Positions 46,601 through 57,239 of a DNA stretch of 64,000 bases are shown here, in pieces. How positions within the stretch are numbered: the stretch's first letter is position 1; each line of letters opens with the position of its first letter. The stretch spans positions 21,884,051-21,948,050 of the forward strand of contig NC_069136.1 in assembly GCF_026914265.1 (NCBI RefSeq). Reading direction: 5' to 3'. Source of the stretch: Mya arenaria. Taxonomy: Eukaryota; Mollusca; Bivalvia; Myida; Myidae. The position numbers and the translations under genes were made by a program. The notes beneath the pieces were generated by a model. It did no database searches, was not told the origin of the DNA, and saw nothing but the letters and a program-made list of their open reading frames with translations.

Positions 46601-47420
46601 TTGGTCAAATTTTCATTTTTGTAGCTTTAAAAGGACTAAATGGATGGTGGCCCCGGCCCAGGGCACATAATTTCAACTGTTTTGCTAGACAGTCTACATA
46701 TAATGCTCCACAACAAATATCAAAGATATGAGCCTTGTGGTTTGAAACAAGAAGATTTTGAAAATATTTCTTAAAAAACTTGTGACCCCTGGGGGCAGTG
46801 CCAGTTTTGACCCTAGGGGCATAATTTGAACAACCATGGTAGCAGACCAATAAAATAATCCTTATTCAAAATAACAAGGGTCTGCATAGTTGTTTCAGAC
46901 ATAAAGATTTTCAAACATTTCCCAATTTAGTATACCAAACCGGTGAACCCAGTGGCGTGGCCAATAATGACCCCAGGGGCCTAATTTGAACAATTTTTCA
47001 CATGAATTTGTGACTTTACATGTAAACTTGTCTAAAAATAGACTTCGCTCATGTAGACTTGGCTAAAAATAGCATTTTTTTTTACTTTTGAGACCCATAA
47101 TCTAGGTATGCATGGGCAGATCTGGTTTTCGAAAGGAACCAAGCTCTAATTGATGTACAAGTTTCATCTATATACAATTAAAACTGAAGACTGTACCATG
47201 TTCACAAGCAATTGTTTACAGTCGCACAGACATTCAAGGCCCATAATCTAGGCATGCATGGGCAGATCTGACTGGTTTTCGAAAGGAACCGAGCTCTATT
47301 GGATATCTAAATACTGTTTTATTGAGATACAATCATAACTAAAGACTGTATGGTGTTCACAAGCAATTGTTTACAGGCGCTAGGAAGCACATACTACGTA
47401 CACATTACCATCACATCAGA
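46600..47420. repeat. dispersed-repeat fragments
   Basis: Repeated motifs such as GACCC..GGGGCATAATTTGAACAA (46640-46990) and a 145-bp segment present twice (47088-47220 and 47237-47378, beginning GGCCCATAATCTAGGCATGC). The pattern is that of degenerate core repeats of Helitron-like elements. No gene. Confidence 0.45.
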
Positions 47421-47520
47421 TATTCTGATTTTTGGCCAGTAAAGCTAAAATTAAAACCGTGATAATGTACCAAAACTACCTATATCAGGGTATATCACTA
47501 TTGTATTCTTTTTAGGATAT

Positions 47521-48083
47521 ACAAGAGCTGTCATGGGGCAGTGCCCTCAACTATATGCTGCTTTGTCTTAGAAATGAATACAATAATGATAAAGGTAATA
47601 TGCAATAAAGAGACAAAATAAAAATTAAGCATGAAATGCTGCAATGCAAAAAAAACAACAAGTTTTCAATGATTGACAGACAAACCTAATTAATTAAGCC
47701 TTTGTTGTGCGATTAAGTTTCAATATTTTTTTGTTTTAGTGACCTTGATCCTATGGGCCCCGAAAGCAATTCTATAATACTTTGTATACTAAGTTTGTAG
47801 ATGTATTTGATGCTGCCCTCCTCCTGGCCTGCCAACACAATGACACAGTCATGTCATTTTTATAACCAGGTTTCACTTTACAGGTTAACAAGAGCTGTCG
47901 TAAAACAGTGCGCTCTACTACGCCTCTTGGAATTGGACGTAAATACAATAATAGTGTGATATGTGCCTGTAAAAAGCAATAAAACAATCAAATAAAAAAA
48001 GTGAATAAGAATCACAATGTGACAAAACAAGGTTTGATTTGGTTCAGATTATAAAAATATGCCTGTCAAAATAAAAAAATAAC
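47521..48083 (-). mobile_element. two Helitron-like 3' end fragments
   Basis: ACAAGAGCTGTCATGGGGCAGTGCCC at 47521 and ACAAGAGCTGTCGTAAAACAG at 47888 are minus-strand 3' termini (ending CTTG before T). Hairpin stems are GGGC/GCCC in the first and CTGT/ACAG in the second. Bodies are short and degenerate (GTGACCTTGATCCTATGG near 47739). They look like truncated elements nested head to tail with the next one. Confidence 0.45.
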
Positions 48084-49175
48084 AAGACGCCAACGCGGCA
48101 ACGCCGCATAAAGCTTAATTTTTTATTTGACAATGCAATTTTGCAAACCTAGGATTTGAGCTAATGACCTAGTATTTTTAACCAAAAAGACCCATATTTA
48201 TATTTATCGGAGATATCATTCATACAAATAACCTGATCAACAGAAATTATTCCATTTGTGTGAGGAAAAACGAACATTTTATAAATACATCAGCTTTTCC
48301 AAAAAGATCTGTCCCAGAGACCTAGTTTTTGACCCTAGATGACACACTTTATCATCTAAGATTTCATGTACACAAATATTTTTAAAGTTAATTAAAATTT
48401 GAATTTTTGAAAAATATGGTTAGATCTGAAATTCATGATTGGGATGTGTGTTTATAAAATAACAATTGAATTTAGTTATTAACTGATATGGATAGCTTTG
48501 GTAAGCATAGATTTTTTTTATGACATCAGGAAAGTATTTCCTAAGATTTGACCTAGTGACCTAGTTTTTGATCTGAGGTGACCTATATTCACAAATGATT
48601 AAGACAACATGTAGACAAATATTCTGACCAAGTTTAAAAAAGATTTGACTAAAATTAATGAATTTTTATGACTGTGGGATTCTTTCTTCTAAAATTTTAC
48701 CTTGTGACCTAGGTTTTGACCGGGGATGACCCATATTATAAAACTTTTAAGATATTATGCAGACAAATATTCTGACCAAGTTTCATAAAGATTTGACAAA
48801 AATTGTTCAATTTATGATGTGGAATGATTTTCCTAAGATTTGACCTAGTGACCTAGAATTTGACCCGGGATGACCCATATTAAAAAACTTTCAAGATAGT
48901 ATGCAGACAAATATTCTGACCAAGTTTCATAAAGATATGAAAAAAATGTTGAATTTATGACATGGAAATATTTTCTCTAAGATGTGACCTAGTGACCTAG
49001 AATTTGACCAGGGATGACCCATATTCATACATCTTCAAGATAACATGCCGACAAATAGTCTGACCAAGTTTGATTACCATTGGATAAAAACTCTTGATTT
49101 TATTACATAAAATGAAAACTTTAACGCAGAATTGTTAATGATAGTATAGCCCACCTATTCTTCGAATAGTCGAGC
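48084..49175 (-). mobile_element. Helitron-like element 2 with core repeats of about 145 bp
   Basis: The minus-strand 3' end is at 48084 (ACAAGACGCCAACGCGGCAACGCCGC, hairpin GCGGC/GCCGC). The 5' end near 49175 contains the palindrome CTATTCTTCGAATAG followed by TCGAGCTAAAA. Three to four core units of about 145 bp carry GTGACCTAG.TTTTGACC, GGATGACCCATATT and CTGACCAAGTTTCATAAAG. No coding frame. Confidence 0.55.
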
Positions 49176-49572
49176 TAAAAATGAACAAATAATAATTTGC
49201 AATGCTAATAAGCTCTTGCTCAATTTCATCATGTCCCTTTCACATATGAGTTGGACTGATATATCAATCACTAAATATTAATGGTCCTAGGTCAAAGAAT
49301 TCAAGGTTCATTGTGCAGAATAACCACTGTTAGCCATTACCTTCACCTTCGACCAAAAAACTCCGAAAACAATACTTGTCATGTTCTGGTCAAATATAAC
49401 CTACCATTAATGTTTCATGGTGTGAAGTCAACCTACAAAATGTATTTTCAAATTATTCAAAAATATAAATGTGTCTGTTTGAAATATAAATGTGTCTGTT
49501 TGAAAACATATGCTAAAACATATGCCCATTTGTTTTTACAATAGTGGCATAATACATATAAAATACAATAAA

Positions 49573-49758
49573 TCAATGACACAATGCAGCACAAAAGAGG
49601 TCTTTTATATCACAGATTCTCTGCAAGCCAAGGTAGGGTAATTCCATCCAAAGAGCATGCAAACTGACAACAGCTTGTTGAAGAGATTTTCCTGAGGAAC
49701 AATCCTGGGTATTCATTCCCTTCCTTCTGTCATAGTAGAGACGTTTCAAACTGACAGC
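49573..49758 (-). CDS. candidate terminal exon, unidentified gene
   Basis: On the minus strand the acceptor AAAATTGCAG is followed by 61 codons and TGA. The peptide starts AVSLKRLYYDRRKGMNTQDC and ends LGLQRICDIKDLFCAALCH. Composition is ordinary for a soluble helical protein and the region is free of repeats, sandwiched between transposons. In this frame the exon begins in phase 0, which does not match the strong donor of exon 51418-51587 (one base left over), so an extra small exon or a different junction is needed. Function unknown. Confidence 0.5.
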   Translation of the reverse strand, partial: AVSLKRLYYDRRKGMNTQDCSSGKSLQQAVVSLHALWMELPYLGLQRICDIKDLFCAALCH

Positions 49759-49860
49759 CTGCAATTTTAATGTACATATTTGAAAACTGTTTATATTCAG
49801 TGACTTTTTATAATTTTTTTTACATAAAGTGATGTTACATAAAATGTTGCCCATATACAA

Positions 49861-50824
49861 CTAGAACTGTAAGCCATAGGCTAACGAATACCCCCCACCC
49901 CTCCATGTCTAGGTTGTTTGCCCTGGAGTTAGGCCGGACAAAGCTAATTTTGCCTACAAGGGGAGATAACTCCAGTCAGGGTCATGTGACCTGTACCAAA
50001 TTCACAGAGGCGAAAGTTTACAACATGGCCATTAATTTCTGAAAGTTTGATAAAGATTTGTTGAATAATAACAAAGATGAATCCCGGACAGGGCTTATTT
50101 TGCCTACTTTAACACATCAAGGGGAGATAACTCCAGTCAGGGTCATGTGACCTGTACCAAATTCACAGAGGCGAAAGTTTACAACATGGCCATTAATTTC
50201 TGAAAGTTTGATAAAGATTTGTTGAATAATAACAAAGATGAATCCCGGACAGGGCTTATTTTGCCTACTTTAACACATCAAGGGGAGATAACTCCAGTCA
50301 GGGTCATGTGACCTGTACCAAATTCACAGAGGCGAAAGTTTACAACATGGCCATTAATTTCTGAAAGTTTGATAAAGATTTGTTGAATAATAACAAAGAT
50401 GAATCCCGGACAGGGCTTATTTTGCCTACTTTAACACATCAAGGGGAGATAACTCTGGTCAGGGTCATGTGACCCGTACCAATTTCACAGAGGCGCAAGT
50501 TTACATCATGGCCATTAATTTCTGAAAGTTTGATAAAGATTTGTTGAATAATAACAAAGATGAATCCCGGACAGGGCTTATTTTGCCTACTTTAACACAT
50601 CAAGGGGAGATAACTCTGGTCAGGGTCATGTGACCCGTACCAATTTCACAGAGGCGCAAGTTTACATCATGGCCATTAATATCTGAAAGTTTGAAAAAGA
50701 TTTGTTCAATAACGACAAAGATGAATCCTGGACAAAAAAAAAACGGACGGACAGACGGACAGACAGACAGACGGACAACCCGATTCCAGTATACCCCCCC
50801 CAAACTTTGTTTTGGGGGGTATAA
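49861..50824 (-). mobile_element. Helitron-like (pearl/HINE-type) element 3, 161-bp core
   Basis: Five core units start at 49960, 50121, 50282, 50443 and 50604, spaced exactly 161 bp (GGGGAGATAACTCCAGTCAG onward). On the minus strand the 3' end is hairpin AGCC/GGCT and then CTAG at 49861. The 5' side has an ACGG/ACAG microsatellite (50743-50777) and the palindrome ATACCCCCCCCAAA...TTTTGGGGGGTAT (50790-50823). This is the clearest pearl-type layout in the window. The frames on either strand are shadows. Confidence 0.75.
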
Positions 50825-50884
50825 TAAAATGATTAAACAGACTATCATAAACAATAAGTCTACAAGTACGGTATAAGGCCTTAA

Positions 50885-51259
50885 AGGGACTGTACACCAG
50901 ATTGGCACTAAAAAAGTTTTTTTTCTGTAACATATCTCAGGACAATTATTTAATAGAATGTGTTACGCTTTTATGTCATAATTGTAAAAAAAGTACAAAC
51001 ATGTAAAAAAAATGTGTCACCGAAATTGAAGTCCAGTGTTGTATCAACTGTGCTACGAAGGCTTACTTCAATCAAGTGGTATATTAAAGCTATACACCTA
51101 ACTTGGTTATATCATGTGATAACATCGACTAGCCAATCACGCATAAGAAATTAATTCTACTAGGTAGACATACCCAGTAATCTTTTTGAATGGAAAAATA
51201 TGAAATAACTGCTAAACTTAATAAACTTGCAATTTGATCATCTGGTGCACACTGTTGCT
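50885..51259. mobile_element. TTAA MITE family D
   Basis: TTAA at 50881-50884 and 51260-51263 encloses inverted AGGGACTGTACACCAGAT and ATCTGGTGCACACTGTTGCT (imperfect). 375 bp, no coding frame. It sits between element 3 and exon 51418-51587. Confidence 0.7.
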
Positions 51260-51417
51260 TTAACAGCAATTAAAAAAACAACACATTCATGAAACAAATT
51301 ATATAATTTACTTTGCCTGTATATAATTATTTAAAACTATATTTATTTATTTTAAATTATTTTTCGTTTTAAATACAGAAATGCTTATGCTGAGGACTTG
51401 GAAAGTTCTATTCTTAC

Positions 51418-51587
51418 ACATGGAAGTGGTGCAGAATGTATCCATTAATAGCCACGGCCGCAGATGTAATTCTGTAGATGTTTTCATGGACTCAACGGCA
51501 TGGTCAACTGTTGGTCCAGGCAGCGATATATCTGCCATCTCTGTGGAAGGCTCTGGATGAAGGGCGGCAAAGGTCCATGACCAACTC
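51418..51587 (-). CDS. candidate internal exon, unidentified gene
   Basis: Minus-strand acceptor TTTTGCTATTAG before 51587 and donor GTAAGA after 51418. The frame of 56 whole codons reads SWSWTFAALHPEPSTEMADI, then SLPGPTVDHAVESM and LHLRPWLLMDTFCTTSM. It needs two bases from the previous exon, exactly what exon 55302-55429 leaves (CG), giving an Arg codon. No family recognised. Confidence 0.5.
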
Positions 51588-51935
51588 CTAATAGCAAAAT
51601 GAATTATTATTCAGAGTATGAGATGCACTATTTATTGAACATGTAAATGTACATGGGTATATCATTTTTGTTCTCACTCATCAACTCAATACTCTTTAAA
51701 TCGTTGTTTATATTTCAATCCTGTACTTGTGTATAGACCTGTACTTGTTCATAAACATTTCCTTTAGGCCTGGCGGAAACAATAAATGTCTTATCATACA
51801 AAATTACAAACACAAAGCACAGTCTTACCAGTTGGCGTTTCAACACAGTTTGTTCTTCAACATTCCAGAAGCAAGCACGTGTAGACAGACACCAAGCACA
51901 CACTTTATGGTGATAGTGGTGGTGGTCATTTTGCG

Positions 51936-51987
51936 CTATTGTGCATCTAATAGCTTGTTAACTGCTACAGGTCTTTTTAGGCCAAAT
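51936..51987 (-). CDS. candidate short alternative terminal exon
   Basis: The acceptor is a T-rich tract ending in TTTTTTTTAG. The first base (A) completes the CG left by exon 55302-55429 to an Arg codon; then 16 codons (FGLKRPVAVNKLLDAQ) run to TAG. Joined to the first exon this would give a complete 59-residue basic protein. Skipping it and splicing to 51587 also keeps frame, so the two may be alternatives. The exon is short, so chance is a real possibility. Confidence 0.3.
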
Positions 51988-52225
51988 CTAAAAAAAATGA
52001 ACATCTGTCAATTGACCTACAGTGCATGAGAAAGTCACCTTTATAGAGTTATATGGTAAGAGAATTTAATAAAAAAACAGAGCTTTTAAGGTAAAGTCCA
52101 GTCAAAATCTCTAATATAAATGTGTATGGTCAGTGGAATAAGAACACAGCTGAAGACAATATACTTCCTGCCATATAAACCAGTGTTAGGTATAGATATG
52201 TACCGGAGTATATACAGTCATCTGT

Positions 52226-55145
52226 TAACTACATTGCTTTAGAACGTGTCCCAAAGCTATGATAACTAGTATAACGATATATGGTCATTTGATAAACTAT
52301 AGTGCTTTAGAACATGTCCCCCAGCTATGACTACCTGTATAAAGATATATGGTCATTTGATAAACTACAGTGCTTTAGAACGTGTCCCCCAGCTATGACT
52401 ACCAGTATAAAGATATATGGTCATTTGATAAACTACAGTGCTTTAGAACGTGTCCTCCAGCTATGACTACCTGTATAAAGATATATGGTCATTTGACAAA
52501 CTACAGTGCTTTAGAATGTGTCCCAAAGCTATTACTATCAGTATAACGATATATGGTCATTTGATAAACTACAGTGCTTTAGAACGTGTCCTCGAGCTAT
52601 GACTACCTGTATAAAGATATATGGTCATTTGACAAACTACAGTGCTTTAGAACATGTCCCAAAGCTATTACTACCAGTATCAAGATATAAGGTCATTTGA
52701 TAAACTACAGTGCTTTAGAACGTGTACCCCAGCTATGACTACCAGTATAAAGATATATGGTCATTTGATAAACTACAGTGCTTTAGAACGTGTCCAAATG
52801 CTATTACTACCAGTATAAAGATATATGGTCATTTGATAAACTACAGTGCTTTAGAACGTGTCCCCGAGCTATGACTACCTGTATAAAGATATATGGTCAT
52901 TTTATAAACTACAGTGCTTTAGAACGTGTCCCCCAGCTACGACTACCTGTATAAAGATATATGGTCATTTGATAAACTACAGTGCTTTAGAACGTGTACC
53001 CCAGCTATGACTACCAGTATAAAGATATATGGTGATTTGATAAACTACAGTGCTTTAGAACGTGTCCCCCAGCTATGACTACCTGTATAAAGATATATGG
53101 TGATTTGATAAACTACAGTGCTTTAGAATGTGTCTCCCAGCTATGACTACCTGTATAAAGATATATGGTCATTTGATAAACTACAGTGCTTTAGAATGTG
53201 TCCCCCAGCTATGACTACCAGTATAAAGATATATGGTCATTTGATAAACTACAGTGCTTTAGAACGTGTCCCCAGCTATTACTACCAGTATAAAGATATA
53301 TGGTCATTTGATAAACTACAGTGCTTTAGAACGTGTCCCCCAGCTATGACTACCAGTATAACGATATATGGTGATTTGATAAACTACAGTGCTTTAGAAC
53401 GTGTCCCAAAGCTATGAATACCTGTATAAAGATATATGGTCATTTGATAAACTACAGTGCTTTAGAACGTGTCCCCCAGCTATGACTACCAGTACAAAGA
53501 TATATGGTCATTTGATAAACTACAGTGCTTTAGAACGTGTCCCCCAGCTATGACTACCAGTATAAAGATATATGGTCATTTGATAAACTACAGTGCTTTA
53601 GAACGTGTCCCAAAGCTATGACTACCAGTATAAAGATATATGGTCATTTGATAAACTACAGTGCGTTAGAATGTGTCCCCCAGCTATGACTACCAGTATA
53701 AAGATATATGGTCATTTGATAAACTACAGTGCTTTAGAACGTGTCCCAAAGCTATTACTACCAGTATAAAGATATATGGTCATTTGATAATCTACAGTGC
53801 TTTAGAATTAGTCCCCCACCTATGATCACCAGTATAAAGATATATGGTCATTTGATACTACAGTGCTTTAGAACGTGTCCAAATGCTATTACTACCAGTA
53901 TAAAGATATATGGTCATTTGATAAACTACAGTGCTTTAGAATGTGTCCCCCAGCTATGACTACCAGTATAAAGATATATGGTCATTTGATAAACTACAGT
54001 GCTTTAGAACGTGTCCCAAAGCTATTACTACCAGTATAAAGATATATGGTCATTTGATAATCTACAGTGCTTTAGAATTAGTCCCCCACCTATGATCACC
54101 AGTATAAAGATATATGGTCATTTGATACTACAGTGCTTTAGAACGTGTCCAAATGCTATTACTACCTGTATAAAGATATATGGTCATTTTATAAACTACA
54201 GTGCTTTAGAACGTGTCCCCCAGCTATGACCACCAGTATAGAGATATATGGTCATTTGATAAACTACAGTGCTTTAGAACGTGTCCCCAAGCTATTACTA
54301 CCAGTATAGAGATATATGGTCATTTGATAAACTACAGTGCTTTAGAACGTGTTCCCCAGCTATGATCACCAGTATAGAGATATATGGTCATTTGATAAAC
54401 TACAGTGCTTTAGAACGTGTCCCACAGCTATGAATACCTGTATAAAGATATATGGTCATTTGATAAACTACAGTGCTTTAGAACGTGTCCCCCAGCTATG
54501 ACTACCAGTATAAAGATATATGGTCATTTGATAAACTACAGTGCTTTAGAACGTATCCCAAAGCTATTACTACCAGTGTAAAGATATATGGTCATTTGAT
54601 AATCTACAGTGCTTTAGAATGTGTCCCCCACCTATGATCACCAGTATAAAGATATATTGTCATTTGATAAACTACAGTGGTTTAGAAAGTGTCCTCGAGC
54701 TATGACTACCTATATAAAGATATATGGTCATTTGATAAACTACAGTGCTTTAGAATGTGTCCCAATACTATTACTACCAGTATAAAGATATATGGTCATT
54801 TGATAAACTACAGTGCTTTAGAACGTGTCCCCGAGCTATGACTACCTGTATAAAGATATATGGTCATTTGATAAACTACAGTGCTTTAGAACGTGTCCCC
54901 GAGCTATGACTACCTGTTAAAAGATATATGGTCATTTGATAAACTACAGTGCTTTAGAACGTGTCCCAAAGCTATTACCACCTGTATAAAGATATATGGT
55001 GATTTGATAAACTACAGTGCTTTAGAACGTGTCCCCCAGCTATGACTACCAGTATAAAGATATATGGTCATTTGATAAACTACAGTGCTGTAGAACATGA
55101 GGCCCAACTAGGACTACCATTATAAAGCCAATTGTCATTTGTTTA
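52226..55145 (-). repeat. 68-bp satellite array B, inverted relative to array A, about 43 copies
   Basis: The unit is the reverse complement of array A (TAAACTACAGTGCTTTAGAA, then CGTGTCCCCCAGCTATGACT, then ACCAGTATAAAGATATATGG). A 270-bp block of four units at 53741-54010 is repeated almost exactly at 54011-54280, revealing a recent block duplication. Outer copies on both sides are most diverged. It lies in the long intron between candidate exons 51987 and 55302. Confidence 0.95.
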
Positions 55146-55301
55146 ACTTGTTTAGGTTAGTTTAGGTTAAATGTCAATAAATTTTGTAAAGGTCAAAATT
55201 CAGCTCATTCCCACCAAATCACTGTGTGCTTTGCTGAAAAAAAAATGATTTGCAAGCATCAATAGTTAAATAATGCATAAAATTATGGAAATATTTAATA
55301 C

Positions 55302-55429
55302 CGTCTTCCCAAAATTCTTCGTACTAGAGTCAGGCACAAATTATCTTGCATTTCCAGCTCCTGGATTTTCCTTAAAGCCTCTTCCAAGGTTTTACAAACC
55401 AGCAATTTTGTTCGCTGTGGTGTACTCAT
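55302..55429 (-). CDS. candidate first coding exon, unidentified gene
   Basis: ATG at 55427-55429, preceded on the minus strand by GTGTAAAACAC. It has 42 codons, then CG at a donor GTATTA. The peptide MSTPQRTKLLVCKTLEEALR, then KIQELEMQDNLCLTLVRRILGR, is amphipathic and coiled-coil-like. The phase fits both exon 51418-51587 and exon 51936-51987. The upstream sequence to 55800 is repeat-poor and could hold the promoter. No family recognised. Confidence 0.5.
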
Positions 55430-56303
55430 GTGTTTTACACAGATATCAATGACGTAATTGTGTAAACACGCACCTGCCTAAATCCACACTGTCGTTTATC
55501 AAAATCCATACTGTATTTAATTTTTACGAACAGATTAGTGGCAGAATTTAAAAACAACAACAAAAAAACACAACAAAAACGTGTCAATTAAACAATTAGA
55601 GAAAGTATCTACTTAAAAGGTAGAAAATATTTATTGGAAAGTAATGAAATTTTTTATTGCTGCAATAAAGTTACACCTCTATTTACGGTTTTACCTTCGT
55701 CGGATTAATTTTAAAGTTTAAAACAAAATTCACGTGCATTCTAAGGTAATGGGTAGCCAAAACCACAGGCGGAAGTAACGTTGACATGACCCACCCTGTT
55801 TGCAACGTCTACCCACCCCTGCCCCAAAAAATCAAAAACAGTCGTCAAGTTAAAAAATTATTGGAAAATAAATGATCATTAATCATAAAACATAAATATC
55901 AACGAAAAACTCCACAATTTTTTTTTTTAAATCTCAATATATTACATCATTACTGTTGACGTTACAGCCCTTTGAGGACAATGGTGTTTAATTTTTTATT
56001 TATTTAAAAATAAATGGGGGGGGGAATGGCAAATAAGGTGGGTCCTGTTAACATAACTGCCACCAATTTCAAAAATAAGTATCATACTCAGACATGATAT
56101 TTAACAGATATTTTTAACGTTCTTGGGGTCAGATTTTAGATCTGTGAGGACCTAACCGTGACTGCTTATCATGAACTTGTCAACATAAACCAGAGAAAAC
56201 AACACCTCAACATGACTAGGTCAACATGAACCAGCTGATACAATTGCAGACTCTCAGGAGATGAGAAGGTAAAAAATAGTGTTGTTAATAATAATCAATT
56301 TAA

Positions 56304-56802
56304 AGTGACTCGCTCATGTTTTGTAAAATGCACTTTTTTAATAACGAAATAAAGTGTGGGAAATCATAAGGAATGTTAAAACAAAAAAAAACAAAGCTGG
56401 AAACCTTACGAAAATTTTGATATTTGCTCAAATATCATCTTTGAAGACCGCAATTTTCATTAGTGTTTATAACACAATTGAAAATTAATTACGTCTGTGG
56501 TGTTGCCTGATTGGTTGATTGACATAATCACCTGGCTGATGTTATCAATGTATCCTCAAGAGGTAAACATATATGCAACTGTTGTTAAAGTCTGGGTGGC
56601 AGTGTGGACTAGCCAGCTGTGTTTGATTTTTTCTTGACTTTACCAGCATGGATTCAAACCCCACTTAAACCATACTTGATAATGCAATAACTATTTTTTT
56701 TTCTGCAATTTCGATATCAAAGATTAAATCAATGCTAAAATAAGTGTTTTCAGATGCATTACGGGGAAAAAAAATTTGGTCCAAAAACATGAGCGAGTCA
56801 CT
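56304..56802 (+). mobile_element. TTAA MITE family B, complete copy
   Basis: Perfect 19-bp terminal inverted repeats (AGTGACTCGCTCATGTTTT and its complement) inside TTAA duplications at 56300-56303 and 56803-56806. 499 bp, AT-rich. TTAA target specificity points to piggyBac-type mobilisation. Relatives: 44790-45220 (left-truncated) and 17725-17815 (one end). The open frames crossing its right end are shadows. Confidence 0.85.
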
Positions 56803-56992
56803 TTAAATGAAACACTTCTGATACATTGTAAAGTTACAGGCCCCATCTTATCAAAGAGCATAAGAGAAAGGTTAAACTTGATCACTGAAGTTCTCTTACC
56901 AGTCAATTGTTTTAAAAATCTCATTATTACTGATGATTATGAATGTAAAAACAATTGTACACTACATAGGCTTATAGTACATAAGATCTGGA

Positions 56993-57204
56993 TAGTTTAG
57001 TTTAGTTTAAACTTATTTAATTTTACAACAATTGTGAAACAAGTGTGGTCTTGTGTTATGGGATTGAAACTGGAAAACCCAGAGGAACCCACTTGTTTGA
57101 CTTGATGACTAAAAACCAAACTCACATACGCCCAGGCCGGGAATCAAACCCGGGTCACCTAGGTGAGAAGCGAGTGCACTAACCACTGCGCTAACCAGAC
57201 AACC
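56993..57204 (-). mobile_element. tRNA-derived SINE, nearly complete
   Basis: On the minus strand the tRNA-like head starts at 57204 with GGTTGTCTGGTTAGCGCAGT (A box) and has CCCGGGTTTGATTCCCGG (B box inside a well-paired T-arm). A 130-bp body and a TTAGTTTAG-type simple 3' tail at 56993-57014 follow. GGATA occurs at both edges and is a plausible short target duplication. Confidence 0.75.
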
Positions 57205-57239
57205 GGATAAAATGTATGACAATTCAATTGAAAAATGCA

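Noticed and set aside
50600..50933. Frames with SVCPSVRPF-type peptides
   Set aside because: Translation of the GTCC/ACGG microsatellite and palindrome of a Helitron-like element.
51829..51903. Exon reading CAWCLSTRACFWNVEEQTVL before a GTAAGA donor
   Set aside because: A fair donor, but its phase does not fit exon 51418-51587 or exon 55302-55429, and the acceptor is weak.
42654..54229. Frames reading SYYYQYKDIWSFDKLQCFRT-type repeats
   Set aside because: Shadows of the 68-bp satellite; the frame cycles over three units, as expected from a 68-bp period.
57130..57204. Functional tRNA gene on the minus strand
   Set aside because: A and B boxes are good, but the acceptor stem does not close and the tRNA-like head continues into a SINE body and simple-repeat tail.
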